Of a stretch of 64,000 nt of DNA, positions 21,358 through 34,701 are shown piece by piece. The DNA comes from Lytechinus variegatus. Taxonomy: Eukaryota; Echinodermata; Echinoidea; Temnopleuroida; Toxopneustidae. Position 1 is the first letter of the stretch. The number at the start of each line of letters is the position of its first letter. Under the pieces are notes generated by a model that saw nothing but the letters and a program-made list of their open reading frames with translations, did not search any database and had not been told where the DNA came from. The position numbers and the translations under genes were made by a program. The stretch is taken from NCBI RefSeq assembly GCF_018143015.1, contig NC_054742.1, positions 15,049,632 through 15,113,631 on the forward strand, given 5' to 3'.

Positions 21358-24300
21358 TTTGTATGATTGCTTTTTTATCAGAAAACTCTGAGTTATTATC
21401 TGCTTGAAGAGCTTGACAGCATTCTGGTATACAGGTAGACTAGAGTTGAGTGATTATGGATATTTTACAATATGGCTATTGTTTGCAAGGTCCTCAGCCA
21501 TAAGGGGGTGTTGCAAGAAAATATTTGCAATTGATTGCCAACTTCAGTCGCAAATTTGCAAGTGATGGATGCTTCATCAATCCAATTTATACTTGTTGAT
21601 GGAAGAAAAAGACCAGCAACTGCAAGCAATATGATTGATTTCAAGACTCAGAATAGACATGTAATTAATTGTAAGTTTATTGGAACACCCTATTGGTCAA
21701 TGAACAAGAAATATTGCAGGAAACTAGAAGGTATTTCACATATATCTTTGGCTTAGATAGCTACATCACCTCCAGTCTATTGGAGTTAATTGATGGAGTG
21801 ATGATACGATCTTAAAGTCATCCTTGATAATCTGAGTTTGATTGAGCATGATTATCAGGAACATACAACTCTAGACAGGAGCATGATCTTATTGCTAATT
21901 TTGTTGATGGAGTATCAACTGAATTGTTTTCGCGGAAACTACACTCTGTATGATTTGAAGTGGAGTTCCATCAAACAAACAAAAACTAGATGAAGTAATA
22001 GAACTTTCATTATATCACAAAGTGGTGCATTATCTGTGTTTCAAGACTTATTTCAACTGTTACCTTGTAATTGATTTGACAACATCTCTTAAGACTTGAA
22101 CTTTAAACCTGTTGACATCACTATAAAGTAGTGGTTGAGTATTTGGGTTGTTATGCTCACATCAAATTTATTTTATTTTTTCTTTTTTTTCCTAAAACTT
22201 TTTACAATTGCAGTAGGTTGAGTTACATTTATACCTCAATCATTGATGTTCACTTTACTGGGTTATTTGAGATGTATTGAGGGCAAGGGGAGGGTACCAT
22301 GATACCCCCCCCTCACGGTACCTCCTGTGATGTTTGCAAATTGTACTTATTTTACAACAAAACTTACAAGCTAGTATACAATAGAAATTCATTAAATAAC
22401 TATTTTCCATTATGAATTTTATATGCAAATTTATTCATGACACCAATTTTCTCTTGTGACTTTCATTCTTTTCAAGATGTCATCTTTGTCATCTTATTTC
22501 TAGGTTTTGCAAAGGAAAATTGCTAAAGCTAATTTTGTCCTTCTTTTTTTTATAATTTCTTATTTATTTCTATGTTTTTTCCTCCTTTTTAAATTTTTTT
22601 TGCAATGAAAATTATTACAGAATATTTTACAACTGAATTCAACAATAAATCAAGTAAGCACACCAATTAGAATGAAAAATAATTTCATCTCCCATTGAGG
22701 TATACAATGAGCCATTATCTTGTAAAGAGTGGTGTTGCAAATTTGATCTCAAAAAGTTCAAAAAAAAAAAAAAAAAATTTGCTTCAGTATCTTTATGCAT
22801 TCAAAAAAATCATGCAAAGCGTGGAGGGAGGCCATGATTCCTCCCCTGTTTTAGTATACCTAACATGTAATAGTCTGCACAAAACAAAGAGAGGTTAGTT
22901 AGTACAGAAAGTAAATCCAGTATGACCAAACATTTTGATGTTTTTACATTAGATTTTTTTAAACGGGAAAGTCATTGAATTAAGCATATTCAATATTGAG
23001 AAAGGTACTAGTAATGATTGGAAAAAAATGATATGAAGAAGATTATCAATTATTATAAATCTACATTTTTAGTGACATATTTGAGTATAAAATAAAATAG
23101 CTTTTGGTGTTTAATAAAAAAAAGAAGAGAAATTGTAATGCAAGTACCTTATTTTGATAAATATCTTTAAGCGATGCTTTACAGAAGTCTGCATTGAATG
23201 TCAGTAAAATATATGAACACTGGTTATTTTTTATGACATTTTCTTGTAACATTAGGGTCTTGTACAATAGGAGTTCCTATCTTTAGCTCCATAAATTATA
23301 CTTTTGAGAGAAGTGCAAAACCATTTAGATCATACCTCATTTCATAGTACTTGTAGTATACAGATAGTTATTTTTATATTGTATATTTTGTATTTACACC
23401 TTACAACTCGGTAATAATACCATCCTCTACTTTCCTTTCAATTTTACATCAAATGTTTAATTGTTGCTTGTCTATGAATCTTATTAAAATATGATTAAAA
23501 TTCTCATGAAGTTAGATCTATAATCCTTTCTTTATTTTCATGACGCAATTCTTGTTAATGCAACATTTGATCACCTTGATATGCTTATCATATTTGCACA
23601 GCTATTAAGCTATCATGCCTAATATTATAAATAAGGTGAAATTATACATATATTTAATGAATAAAAGACAAAAAAGAATGAAATTCAAGTTCTTAGTTTT
23701 GATTTTGTGCTGTGTACTATTTATACTTTGCTTTGTTCTATATCTGGTTGTGCTTTTCAATGTAAGAGTGAGCTAAAATGAAAATCTTTAGTCACCTGGC
23801 AGTATACCCAACTCATGAAAGTTTCGTTTGTACTTAGTTCTACATTTTTCTTAATTTTGGCACGATATATTTGAATTTTTTATGATCATTACTGTGACAC
23901 TCTCAGAGTACCATTGGTATATTGTTGAATTAAAATTATATTGAATTTGATCTTTCATTCCATCCTTTTTTAATGGGATGTTATTTCTACTATTAAATCA
24001 TATGAAAAATATCTATTGTTTCCATTTTTAAGGAGATTGATGTTCTGATACAGTCATTTTAGCAGCATTGGGCCCAGTCAGGTCAGTGACCTCTGTATTC
24101 CAGCTAATTTACACAAGTTTGAATATGTACGCATACTTATCCATAGTAATCTACCTTACACTTAGTATTTTTATGAATAATAATTCAACTTTGATGTCCA
24201 AGAAATATCCATTTACACGTATGTAAAACAGTGTTGGCCAACTTCAGTTCCATGTATAAAATATGTATGACTCTACACTGTGCATATTTAGGTACTTGTA

Positions 24301-25717
24301 TTCTTGTGGTATTGATGACCAAAGGAAGTGTGTTATATGTTGAATTGTATGACACAATTTCCAGGAATGCACTTATTTTTATCTCTTTCCTAGAAATCAT
24401 CTTAAACAATGTGGAATATTTTTAGATTTCATAGTAATTTATTTCAATTGTATTGAGTACAGTATCTGTGTATTCACCATGATATGTTGACACCGTGACG
24501 TTTTTGTCTTTTTTTCTGTAAAACAAACAAAATATGCTTTAATGACCTGTTCCCTCCATCATTGTTATGTACTATTGCCTAGCAGGCTAGAGCATTTGTA
24601 TTCTAAGTAATAAATTTTAACATGCTTAATTATGATATTTTGAACATTGTATATAACAGAAAAATTGAGAATCAAAGTTTTGAAAACTATTTTATTTTAC
24701 ATTATTCCATGTATTTGTATGAAGTAAGGTTTATGTCTTATTTTTTTCATTAAGGAATCAAGCCAATGAAGTGTTTAAAGATATAAAGAAATAATAATAT
24801 TATATCACAGGCTTGTCTACTTCAACTAAATCTATTTGAGCTATGGCTTCAAGATTTTTTAACTTAGCATATCTATGTTTCTACTGACTTTCTTCATCAT
24901 AATGAGATGATCTAGGTACTCTAAACGATATCTCTGGTCACTCAATAAGAATCAACTGATTTTTCTTTTAATCTTGACAAAAATATATATAGTGAAAATT
25001 CTTTGGCTTTTGCCACCTCAGCTTCATGGAATAATCTTCTGAACTCATTTCAAACAAGTGATACATATTTTAAATCTACAACTTCTCTTAAATTTCACTT
25101 TAATACCTCAATTCAACAAAGTGAACTTAGCAGCACATCTTTTTTTTTTTCTTTACATATTTATTAAATTGTAATTTGAATGTCAGAAAAGGTATATTTA
25201 CACAGTGTTACTAAATGATGAAATGTCTTTACCTCCATATAATTGTTGGTTACTTGTATACATTCTAATATGAATACTTACTCTTGATGATTTCTCAGTA
25301 AAGAATTCTGTAGAGAGTCTTTTGCTCAACATCATTTAAACAGTGACAGATTGGTTCCTTAATATATTTAAGAAATGAATGTATTACATTTTACATAAAT
25401 TAAAAACAAAGTTTTATAACAAAAGTTATTTTCATGACAGTGATATTACCCACTCAGACAGTCAAAAGTAACCAGCTTTTAGTATTTTATGTGCCTTTTC
25501 TGATAACGTACATTAATTTATCAGATTGTTTTTCTCCAATTTATGTTTTTGTAAGTGGAGTATGCTTTTTCAATCTAAGATGATTCTCATTTCAGTTGGG
25601 CAATGTGTATTATTTCATGAATATTTCTTCACATTTCATTATCATTCAGAAGAGAAAAGAGCAAAATACTATTGTTATTTTGGTTATTTTTGTCTTGCAT
25701 GCATAGCAGAGCAGACT
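21358..25717. other. 3' flank of the Nek9-like gene and intergenic DNA
   Basis: The 3' UTR must start at 21358. Several AATAAA hexamers occur downstream (for example near 22643), but none can be chosen without transcript data. A short poly-C run lies near 22305 and a 17-A run near 22760. I see no gene. Confidence 0.4.
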
Positions 25718-26660
25718 GTATGCGCCACTTTTGCTACAGCAGTGGCGTCGTCAACATTAAAATCTTAACCAAGGTTAAGTTTTTGAAATGCCATCATAAC
25801 ATGAAAGTATATGGACCTTGTTCATGAAACTTGGACACAAGGGTAATCAAGTATTAATAAATATTCTGCCTGAGTTTCAGGTCACATGACCAAGGTCAAA
25901 GGTCACCTAGGGTCAATGAACTTTGATCATGTTGGGGGTATTTGTGGAATTGTCATAACTTTCAAATTTTATGGATCTAGTTCATGAAATTTAGACATAA
26001 GAGCAATTAAGTATCCCTGAACATCTTTACAATCTTAACCAAGATTTAAGTCTTTGAAATGTCATCATAACATAAAAGTATATGGATCTTGTTCATGAAA
26101 CTTGGACATAAGGGTAATAAAGTGTTACTAAATATTCTGCCTGAGTTTCAGGTCACATGACTAAGGTCAAAGGTCATTTAGGGTCAACAAACTTTAATAA
26201 TGTTGGGGGTATTTGTGGAATTATCATCACAACTTTAAAAAGTTTATAGATCTAGTTCATTGAAACTTGGGACATAAATGTAAGAGAAACCACGTTTCCC
26301 TGAATATCTTGTGAATGTTTCAGGTCACACGACCAAATTAAAGGTCATTTAGGGTCAATGAACTTTGGCCATGTTGGGGGTATTTGCTGAATTGGCATTA
26401 CTTAGAAAGTTTATGGATCTACACATGTAGCTCATTAAACATAGACTTAATGGTAATCAAGTATAAATGATTATTTTGCCTATGTCTTAAGTCACATGAT
26501 CATTGTCAAGGTCATGTTGGGTAAATGGCCATAGCATTTCATAATTAACGTTTTCTTTTGTGAATAATTATTCAATAGCTGTTTTCAAAGTCAGCACTTC
26601 TGCCATATCAAATCCTGTAATGCAGGCAAGAATGCCAGAGGCGTTTCCACTTGATACTTT
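25718..26660 (+). mobile_element. Family A tandem-repeat element, copy 2
   Basis: It starts GCGCCACTTTTGCTACAGC, contains about four units of the ~165-bp repeat (GGTCACATGACCAAGGTCAA, AATGAACTTTGATCATGTTG), and ends TGCAGGCAAGAATGCCAGAG..CCACTTGATA. The units are more diverged toward the 3' end. This copy is intergenic, between the Nek9-like and fucosyltransferase genes, in the same orientation as copy 1. Confidence 0.75.
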
Positions 26661-28887
26661 ATTGAGTCATAATGGTCCTCGGGGAAATCACATATTTGTC
26701 CCTGAATTGTGTTAAAATGTGATTCTCTTAATTCAACACTAAACCCTTATTAGACTTGTTGTTTGGTTTATTTGTTAAAATTTTATACCAAATTGACTGC
26801 CATTCCAGCTTTCTCTGTGTATCTTTATGTCTATTCCGTAGTCTATGTATGCAATTACAAACTGTGTGTGAGAATAAATTCAGTTTTGCCAGCATAGATG
26901 TTTCTGCCTTCATATTTGATTTTTATGCAACTACATTGAAAAAATAAGATTCCATCACTTATGGCACACCCTTTGTCACCAAAGGGACAAAAACCTTGTT
27001 GATAAACAAAGTGTATCACTTGAAACACTCGTTATATGAAAAAAAATGGTTTTTCTGTTTGTGACACCAAGTTTTTGCGATAAACCCTAGTATTTAATTT
27101 GAAAACTTATTAGTTTTTTTTCATCAGCGATATTTTAGCTGTTCTCTTTTACATTTCATTCAATGCATTGTTTATGTGTTTAACAAGCAGATAGGTAAAT
27201 GACTAAATGCACTGGAATTACATTATTTTTCAAATGGATTCAACATAAGCACAGAAAAGAGCATAACATAGAAAAAAAAGGAACACAGATATACTGAATC
27301 TTTATGACTTCCGCTCATCAGAGCATAATTGTAATGTCCTGTATGACATCGTACTGTCCCATTATGGACATATTTGGATAAATCTGGTTACCCTGATTTC
27401 CCCCCTTTCAGTTCAGGTGTAATGATGGTAGTGATTGATATCGTATTTACGCGTGATAGCATTTGATATGGCAATTTTAAACTCGTATAGCCACTGACCC
27501 CTACGCCCCCCCCTAAACTGAAAGAAAAAATGTTAGAAAAACGGCAAAAGCAATGAACATGTAAAATATTTTCATCTTTCTTATTATATCTGCTACTCTA
27601 CCAAATCTATGTAATGTATCTTTCATAATTCTGTTAGGGGCTTTTATTAACCACCCGGCCTGATAATTATTTTGTATCTAATGTCGATTGTAAAGGAATT
27701 ATGCAATACGAGCTCGATCGGTCATCCTCGATTTCTATTTTGCAGTTTTAGTAGACTTACAATTTTTATTTTGTATTTGTTAAAATGTGAATATCCAGTT
27801 TTGCTTTTCAATATGAGGAGCAAATGCTCTGTAATCAGATTGGAATCAAATCCTTCGTCTTATTCTCAAAACCTGAACGAATAGAATTACACAGAAATAC
27901 TGAATGAAGTTGATATCAAAGTAACGCTGAATTTCAAAATAAGAAGGAAAAGATCCGTCCTCTTTTAAAACATTCACAATACGTATTTAATCAAATTCCA
28001 TTTTTTCAAGAAGATATTTTTCTTTATTATAGGATTTTTAAGATAAGATACATAGAATTGTTTGTAAAAATAAAAATATTAGTATTTATAGGACTACCCT
28101 TCAGCGATCATGTGTATGAACTCCCCATTATAGACAATGCTGGATTCGATCCAGAACATTCGCTCTGACAGGACTGTATCTATAATGCAGACAGGGTCAA
28201 AACCTTGGATCAATAAAACGTCACCTAAATATGACAGCATTTGCCTTGTATCAATTATAAAGAATTTAATTTCCTTTGTCTCTTATTAAAACCTACGTCC
28301 TTCAACGTTGTTTATGACGTACCCAGTCAAAATTGTTGGAAGTTGTGTCGATAAGAATGGAATTGGAAATGACAAAATCATTGGTCTGAGAGTCTGCCAA
28401 ATTGATTATTATTGCATATTTAGAATAGGCAGAACTTCTCATTTTAAGATTATACTTCCTCAAGACCAGTGCAATCAGGAGTCGAATTATTTCCTTCGTC
28501 CAAAATAATGGTATGTCTGTTTTGATAAATCTATCTTTAATTATATTTTATGTTGATTTGTACTGATTTGCATACTGATGTAGAAATTAACAGTGTTTTC
28601 CTCCGACGTTCTACATATTAAATGAAATGTGGTATTAAAACTATATTCGATTGATCGAAGATGGTCGATGGATTATGGTTGAATGTCCGATGTACTTTCC
28701 GGCCGATGAGGGAAACGGCTTATATTCGTAAGATATGATTTAACCATGCAGACGATTGATTTCATCTTAAAAGAAAATCTATTTGGGGAGAAGTTTATAA
28801 CTAAGACCTACAATGACACAAGCCGTCAGTCACGAACACAATATCTTGATTCATTATTTTCTGTATTTCTTCATTTTAAAATTACAG
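26661..28887. other. Intergenic DNA upstream of the fucosyltransferase
   Basis: The sequence is mostly AT-rich. TTCATTTTAAAATTACAG immediately before 28888 is a good 3' splice site, so an untranslated 5' exon and the promoter should lie in this stretch. I cannot place them. Confidence 0.4.
28870..28887 (+). promoter_or_regulatory. 3' splice acceptor deciding the fucosyltransferase start
   Basis: A pyrimidine-rich tract ending in AAATTACAG abuts the ATG at 28888. It implies a 5' non-coding exon upstream and argues against the longer open frame starting at 28813. Confidence 0.6.
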
Positions 28888-30597
28888 ATGTCTGCGTTAG
28901 TGAAGATCAGTGGGATCCGATGTCCAAGACTAATCACACGTTATCGTATTTATCTTATACTTTTCTTTCTAGTTTTGTGTGTGATGTTACGATGTAAGAT
29001 CAAAAAAAGCTTTGATTTGCCAAGTATTGTAAAATTATCAATTGGAGAATGGAATCAAGTGATATTATCCACAACCTTAGACGCGAAACAGTCCGTCTAT
29101 CATCAGCAAGACATCCTGGATGACAATGGGAGTGTCGCTCATATTACACAATCAAAAGAAGAAATAAGCGATCTTCATCAGACAGTTAGCAGCACAAACA
29201 CAAATGTGACGAAGCTAAGAAACATCACACAATCAAGTGATGGTCGTCTTAAAGATGGCAACCGGAACATCCTTGATGGTGCTACCAAACACCCTCAAAG
29301 AGACACCATTAAGTCAAGCAACGATGGCCCCCTGGCTACCAAACATTCTCTCACAAAGTTCAGACACATAAAACAGTTTAGCAATCGTTATCTTAAAGGT
29401 GGCAACCGTAACCGTCATGATAGAGGAAAACATTCCCTAAACACTAAACAACCTGTAAGTCCTATATTCCCAGGTTATTATAAGCCCAACACCTATTATA
29501 ATTCTTCTGTACAAAACTCATCGAAATCAACCTATCCGAGTTTTATAGCAACCCAAAACTTGTCTTTGAAGACTGGACCGTGTTATAAACAAGTTCATAT
29601 ATGGACTAGCAAGGGAAATATCAGTTATTCAAACCGCGTTGGAGATTTCCCATGTCCTGGTCAACCGTGTGGACTCCGTCTCGTGTTTAATACTGAATAC
29701 GATACCCTTAACAACAGCGATGCAGTGATTCTTTACCATACGACTACATTGGACTGGGAAAAAATGCATCGTTATAAACCAAAAGGACAAAAGTGGATTT
29801 TCTACTCTCACGAGAGTCCAATTCACACGGATAAAGGCATTGTTCCACCACATAAATTCTATAACAATAGTTATGATCTCATCATGTCATATAGGGTACG
29901 GGAATCCCATATCTATGGTGGATTCGGTCGTTACTATACAGATTACCCTGAGATAAAGGAAAGAAGAAACTGGGCTGAAAATAAAACCGAACTGGTTGCT
30001 TGGATGGCATCAAACTGCGACTGTCTATCGTGGGATCGCAATGGTTTTGTCAAAGCACTGTCTAGTTTCATTCCAGTTAGCACATATGGTATTTGTGGAT
30101 TAGAACCTTGCCCGAAAGATGAAAGATGCATGCAAACCATTGGAAAACACAAGTTTTACCTGGCCTTAGAGAACACAGCATGTCGAGACTACATCACAGA
30201 AAAGGTATGGAGGAACGCCCTTCTCAATCACGTCGTACCCGTCGTTTTTGGGGCTCCAAGAGAGGACTATGAACGCATTCTCCCGCCAAATTCCTTCATT
30301 CACGTCGAAGACTTTAAATCTGTCAAAGAATTGGCAGCATACCTTCTTAATGTGAGTAAAAACGATACACTTTATAACACGTATTTTGAGTGGAAGAAAT
30401 TTGGTTGGGTGAAGTTGTCTACAGAGATGTATCTTTTGGAACCAGAGCAGATATGTCACCATATTGTATCAAGACTACTTAATGATGAGAGGGACGTAAT
30501 GGAAGGAAAATACCATCAACCATTGTTTCCTGATTGGACAGATTGGTGGACTAATTCATGCAAAACAGATTTCACGTGGCCAATCAAATTTCATTGA
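28888..30597 (+). CDS. Alpha-1,3/4-fucosyltransferase-like enzyme (GT10)
   Basis: This encodes a type II Golgi membrane enzyme predicted to transfer fucose from GDP-fucose to N-acetylglucosamine-containing glycans. From ATG 28888 it is 569 residues: a short basic cytosolic end, a membrane anchor at about 21-34 (IYLILFFLVLCVML), an unusually long polar stem to about 235, then the GT10 domain. Family motifs seen: DAVILYHTT (278), KWIFYSHESP (302-311), YNNSYDLIMSYR (325-336), VAWMASNC (370-377), and the donor-binding block KFYLALENTACRDYITEKVW (422-441) followed by VVPVVFGAPREDY. The domain is intact, with no frame break. An in-frame ATG at 28813 would add 25 residues, but 28888 lies directly after a strong acceptor (TTACAG), so the upstream part is probably intron. 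Linkage specificity cannot be read from the sequence. Confidence 0.93.
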   Translation: MSALVKISGIRCPRLITRYRIYLILFFLVLCVMLRCKIKKSFDLPSIVKLSIGEWNQVILSTTLDAKQSVYHQQDILDDNGSVAHITQSKEEISDLHQTVSSTNTNVTKLRNITQSSDGRLKDGNRNILDGATKHPQRDTIKSSNDGPLATKHSLTKFRHIKQFSNRYLKGGNRNRHDRGKHSLNTKQPVSPIFPGYYKPNTYYNSSVQNSSKSTYPSFIATQNLSLKTGPCYKQVHIWTSKGNISYSNRVGDFPCPGQPCGLRLVFNTEYDTLNNSDAVILYHTTTLDWEKMHRYKPKGQKWIFYSHESPIHTDKGIVPPHKFYNNSYDLIMSYRVRESHIYGGFGRYYTDYPEIKERRNWAENKTELVAWMASNCDCLSWDRNGFVKALSSFIPVSTYGICGLEPCPKDERCMQTIGKHKFYLALENTACRDYITEKVWRNALLNHVVPVVFGAPREDYERILPPNSFIHVEDFKSVKELAAYLLNVSKNDTLYNTYFEWKKFGWVKLSTEMYLLEPEQICHHIVSRLLNDERDVMEGKYHQPLFPDWTDWWTNSCKTDFTWPIKFH

Positions 30598-31260
30598 AAA
30601 TATGTCACGTATAGTGTCTGCATAAACACTTCTCAAAAGCTGTAAAAACTTTCATTTAAAAAACGAAAACATTTTAATTTAATAGTCTTCAAAATCTAAC
30701 AAATAATATAAGAAAGTTATTGTTCATGAATCCAAAAACTCCGAGAATCTGATCATTGGTGTCGGTCAGTGTTGGGGTGATGACCATGGTCGTCAGCAGA
30801 TTTTTTTTTTGGGGGGGGGGGCTAAGACGCGTAAACATTAATTTTCGATGAAACTCTAAAGCGAGGGAGCCAAGCTTGCGATTGGAGCGTTTTTGCATTT
30901 TCTAAAGTAAAATTGAGTAATTTCATTCACACCTTTGGTAAATTTTAGGACAATGTTATTAAAAATGTTATTTTGTGTGTGTGGGCGGAGAGTAACTGCC
31001 CCCCCCCCCCTGCGTACGGCCGTGGGATTACTGATCCGACTTTTGTTCTTTGTGATGGATCTTTTGTTAGTTTGTGAGGGCAGTTGCGTGTTTTTAGAAG
31101 GCCAGACATGATGTAAGGACGTAATAGGCAAAATTCGTTAAAATAAAATTGCAAGTGACCGAGCACAAATTTTGACCTTTTAATTATAAAGTCTATTTTT
31201 TTATAACAGGTTTTGACATAATACCTTAATAGTATATATTTCAAATTCACCTTTTTTCTT
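30598..31260. other. 3' flank of the fucosyltransferase
   Basis: The probable 3' UTR starts here. The first canonical AATAAA I see is at 31142-31147. The rest holds G/C homopolymer runs (near 30810 and 31005) and the repeat-like phrase AAGCGAGGGAGCC. Confidence 0.4.
31142..31147 (+). terminator. Candidate polyadenylation signal AATAAA (fucosyltransferase)
   Basis: It is a canonical hexamer about 545 nt after the stop codon. It is only a candidate because no downstream GU-rich element was evaluated. Confidence 0.3.
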
Positions 31261-31276
31261 AATGATAATAATAATA

Positions 31277-31308
<32 letters not shown>

Positions 31309-31385
31309 AATAATAATGATAATGATGATGATGATGATGATAACAATAATTATGATAATAATAATAATAATGATTGCAATAATAT
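31259..31385. repeat. (GAT)n/(AAT)n microsatellite
   Basis: Imperfect trinucleotide runs of GAT and AAT. The poly-isoleucine frames on the minus strand come from this repeat and are not genes. Confidence 0.95.
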
Positions 31386-31714
31386 AATGAATTATTGGGG
31401 ATGATATCACTGGCCACTCCACCTGAAATTTTGGGGGATATATCTCCCCTCCCCCCCCCCCCCGATCGACACCCATGAAACTTATGATGATGTTTGTCCT
31501 TCGCTTGCGAAGACGACCAAATCTAATTGTACAGAGTTTAAAACGAATTTTTAAAGTTGTTAAAGTGTACGTTCTTGGAAAAACAAGATATCATTTTTGT
31601 ATATCACAAATGAGCGAGTTAAATAAGACGGCAGCAGCATGTTCAAAAGATTTTTTGTAAACCATCCTTGGACAGGGTATTTGAAAGGAACATTGTTCAA
31701 AATATCGAGTTTTA

Positions 31715-31745
31715 TAATATATATATATATATATCCTATATATAT

Positions 31746-31787
<42 letters not shown>
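31715..31787. repeat. (TA)n microsatellite
   Basis: An almost uninterrupted TA run broken twice by TCCTATA. It is self-complementary and can extrude. Confidence 0.95.
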
Positions 31788-31789
<2 letters not shown>

Positions 31790-31829
31790 TTCTTATATTT
31801 AGTTTATATGATTGATTTGTTGCTTTTAT

Positions 31830-32240
31830 TCTGCACAACGATTAATTCCTCCATGAGCTACAGTACATGTGGAATTAGCAGTGTTTAATACTATATGGGT
31901 CAGTCAAGTTCATCCTTATTGTCAAATCTGTGAAAAAATGAAATATTGTATAATACTAACAATAAAAAAAATAACAGTGAATGCAGGACATCATCAACTT
32001 TTTTTTCATTTGCAGGTAGTGCATATCACTGTTTTGTGAAAAATAAGAGAAAATTTAAAATGCCCTAATTTTTTTTATTTTACCTCCGATGTTGATGAAA
32101 TGTTCAGCGTTATTTATGCTATAGGTTTTCTCTCTCTTCCCCACCCCCTCTCTCCCTCTCTCTCACTCACTCTCCCTCTTTCTCTCTCTCTCTCTTTCTA
32201 TTAATTAAAATCGATATTTTTTTGGTGTGGACTTGACGGT
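31830..32240. mobile_element. Family B fold-back MITE, 3' part
   Basis: It contains GATTAATTCCTCCATGAGCT, GGTCAGTCAAGTTCATCC, GTGCATATCACTGTTTTGTG and the terminus GGTGTGGACTTGACGGTT. A (CT)n tract (about 32145-32200) interrupts it near the end. The left arm is missing. Confidence 0.65.
32135..32200 (+). repeat. (CT)n microsatellite
   Basis: A polypyrimidine CT run with short interruptions inside a family B fragment. Confidence 0.9.
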
Positions 32241-33690
32241 TGAAGATAAGGAAAGTTATAAGAATGTTTTTAATAAAATTAATCAATTTGAGTACCCGTT
32301 TAAATTGTTCTCATTGTTCAGTCTTCAGTTTACATAAAAACCTGAATTCTACGATGGAACACTGGAGCTTGCAAGACTACAAACAGCCATATGTAGAGAA
32401 TCTCTGTCAAAATCTTAAGAGTGAAATCGATAATTTCCCTTTTAGAATAAATTAGAAGTAGATTATGATTGTATTAACTGCAGTGCAATGACCGAAAGTG
32501 CTCAAGTATTCAGGAACTCCCATGTGCAGCCAAGTCATTAAACAACTCTTTCCAGCCTATTAAACTTTGCTCTATGTCGTAAAAGAAATAATGGAGAGAA
32601 AGTTGAACCGACAAAGTTCCCAGAGCTATCGCCCTTTGAGGCTGAAAATGAATGTATCCGCTGCTACCATTGTTTTCTTTCCCCATTTCTTTGTATAAAG
32701 AGTCGACACAGCTTTCTCTCATACTGCATTATGTACCAGATTTTCAATATCAGTATAAAAATAAATTTGTGATCGATTGTTGCCGCATACATGAATTTTA
32801 TTTGTTGAAAAGCCTTTTTGACTAACCCAAATAAGTATGGAGTACTTGACTTTGATTTGATAGCATTTTTATCATAGTTGTCACCCTAATTAGTTCATCA
32901 ACTGATATTTTGACAAAGTAAAACGTAGACCATTATGGTTGAATTAGAACCGATGGAAGTATATCGTGGCATGTATAACCATGGACCTCTGGTCTAACCC
33001 ACCGTGATAATATTGGAGAATCTAGACATTATAATCAGATGAAGTTCCGTATGGTGTTTACTTTTAATATAGGGTATTTACTTTTAATATAGGGTATCAT
33101 GTGCCCAGTATAGGCCTATATGTTTATCTCAAAATTAACAGTTACAGGAACGTGAAGCTGACTGACGAGTAAAATATGATTTTGAATTTTGAAAATTATA
33201 ACAGCTCTTCTATAATGTTTGCTTATTCATTCTGGGTTCATTCTACTTCGTCAGAAAGTACGATATTAAGATTTTATCCAGGTAAACCGGGTAGACAGAT
33301 CAGCCGGAAATGTTTTTTTTTTTGAATGAGTATAGTCGGTTCTTCATTTGATCAGGCTATTAAAAGCTATTAACGGTACCCGCAAATATCAAAGAGTGAC
33401 TCAGGATAATTATGTCCTTACTGAAATAGATTGTACTTTTATAGATAATGTTTAACGTGCAAAAAAAGTCATCTTATTTTAGGAGTGAACCTATAGATTG
33501 AGTATGGGGTTCCTCTCCCTTGAGTGAACGAAGGATTTTACAAAACTAAGATATACATGTATCATTAAATGAGTGTTTTGGTATCCTCCTGTAAGTTAAC
33601 GAAATTATTTTGATAAAGCTGAATGTCCAATGATCGTGGGAACAGTGTGTGAGCAAGTCATCATAAAACAGACCCTGTCCTACCGAATCA
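32241..33690. other. Intergenic DNA, no feature seen
   Basis: The sequence is AT-rich. A 19-bp direct duplication (TTTACTTTTAATATAGGGTA) lies at 33059-33097. The frames on either strand are short and lack splice or family support. Confidence 0.4.
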
Positions 33691-33709
33691 TGAAGAAGCA
33701 ACGAGCATG
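33691..33709 (+). other. Possible 5' UTR exon end of the membrane-protein gene, with a tiny uORF
   Basis: A strong donor (CATG|GTAAGTC) follows 33709. If it is spliced to the acceptor at 35714-35715, ATGAAGAAGCAACGAGCATG joins A from the next exon to make a six-codon upstream reading frame, MKKQRA, then TGA. This is inference from splice consensus only. Confidence 0.25.
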
Positions 33710-34701
33710 GTAAGTCATTACTTGATTTTTGTTGTTGTTTTTTTTTTTAAATAAGAGACACCCAAGGGCAAAGGCATTCGAAACCTTTCAAACAGCCAAT
33801 GTTTGTTAATTTATTTATTTATTCCTAAGATTTAAGTTTGGGCCCTTTTGGGGCATCATGAAGGGTGCACATTTTCCTCGCCGAGGAAGCGAAGTGACTG
33901 ATCGGGGAGATAGTCCGGAAAGGGGTAATATACCCCCTAGCACAGTATGGACTCTGTAAAATTGAATATAAAAGTCAAGTTTTCTTGGGACTTAAATAAA
34001 GTATAAATTTATCGTGAAATATTTCATGCAATATCCTTTCAGAAACATTTATTCTTACATGATGCGATGCGAGCGAGATCTCAAATATTGTAAATTTTCT
34101 TTATATGCACTTGGGAACGAAGTGACCGAGCGCTTAGAATCATCATGTGTTTTCATTTCTAAATATCTAGGCCTACAATACCACTATCATTAGCAATGAT
34201 ATATATTAAACTCCAAATGAACATTAAAGGCAAAGTGATCATGTAAGGTAATTACTAACTGAACAGTAAAAAATAGCTCATGCACAATTCTTAATATCAT
34301 AATCTAACTTGATATTGTATACGTGTAGCTAAAGGAAATTTACGGCTACCAAATACACTATTAACTTCTAAGTGCCCCGTGAGGGGCGAAACTTGTTTTT
34401 AGTTATGAAACTGACCATTTTCATACAAGAAATTTGCCTTCCTTCCTTATTTTTGACTTTGAACAACAAATGGTTAATTCAGTAAACCAGATTGTTTATA
34501 ATGTATTTTTTGTTTCACTTAGTATAGCACAAATGTATTTTTTCAGTTTCATACCGAAATGAGGGAAAGAAATTGGAGACATAATACATAATCTAATTTT
34601 GGGTTTTTAAAGACCAACTTTCATGCTGGATAAAAAAATACCCGAAAACGGGATTTTGAATGACCTCATGTGGTCAAGTAAAAACTCGAAACTAGCCTAA
34701 A
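33710..34701. other. Intergenic or 5' intron, unclassified repeat-like phrases
   Basis: Phrases such as GAGGAAGCGAAGTGACTG and GGGAACGAAGTGACCGAGCG recur here and look like parts of an old interspersed repeat. No gene seen. Confidence 0.35.

Noticed and set aside
28746..28997. 83-residue frame overlapping the start of the fucosyltransferase
   Set aside because: It is in another frame of the same exon and its upstream intron, with no family or splice support.
31201..31476. Poly-isoleucine and poly-serine proteins on the minus strand
   Set aside because: Pure translation of the GAT/AAT microsatellite.
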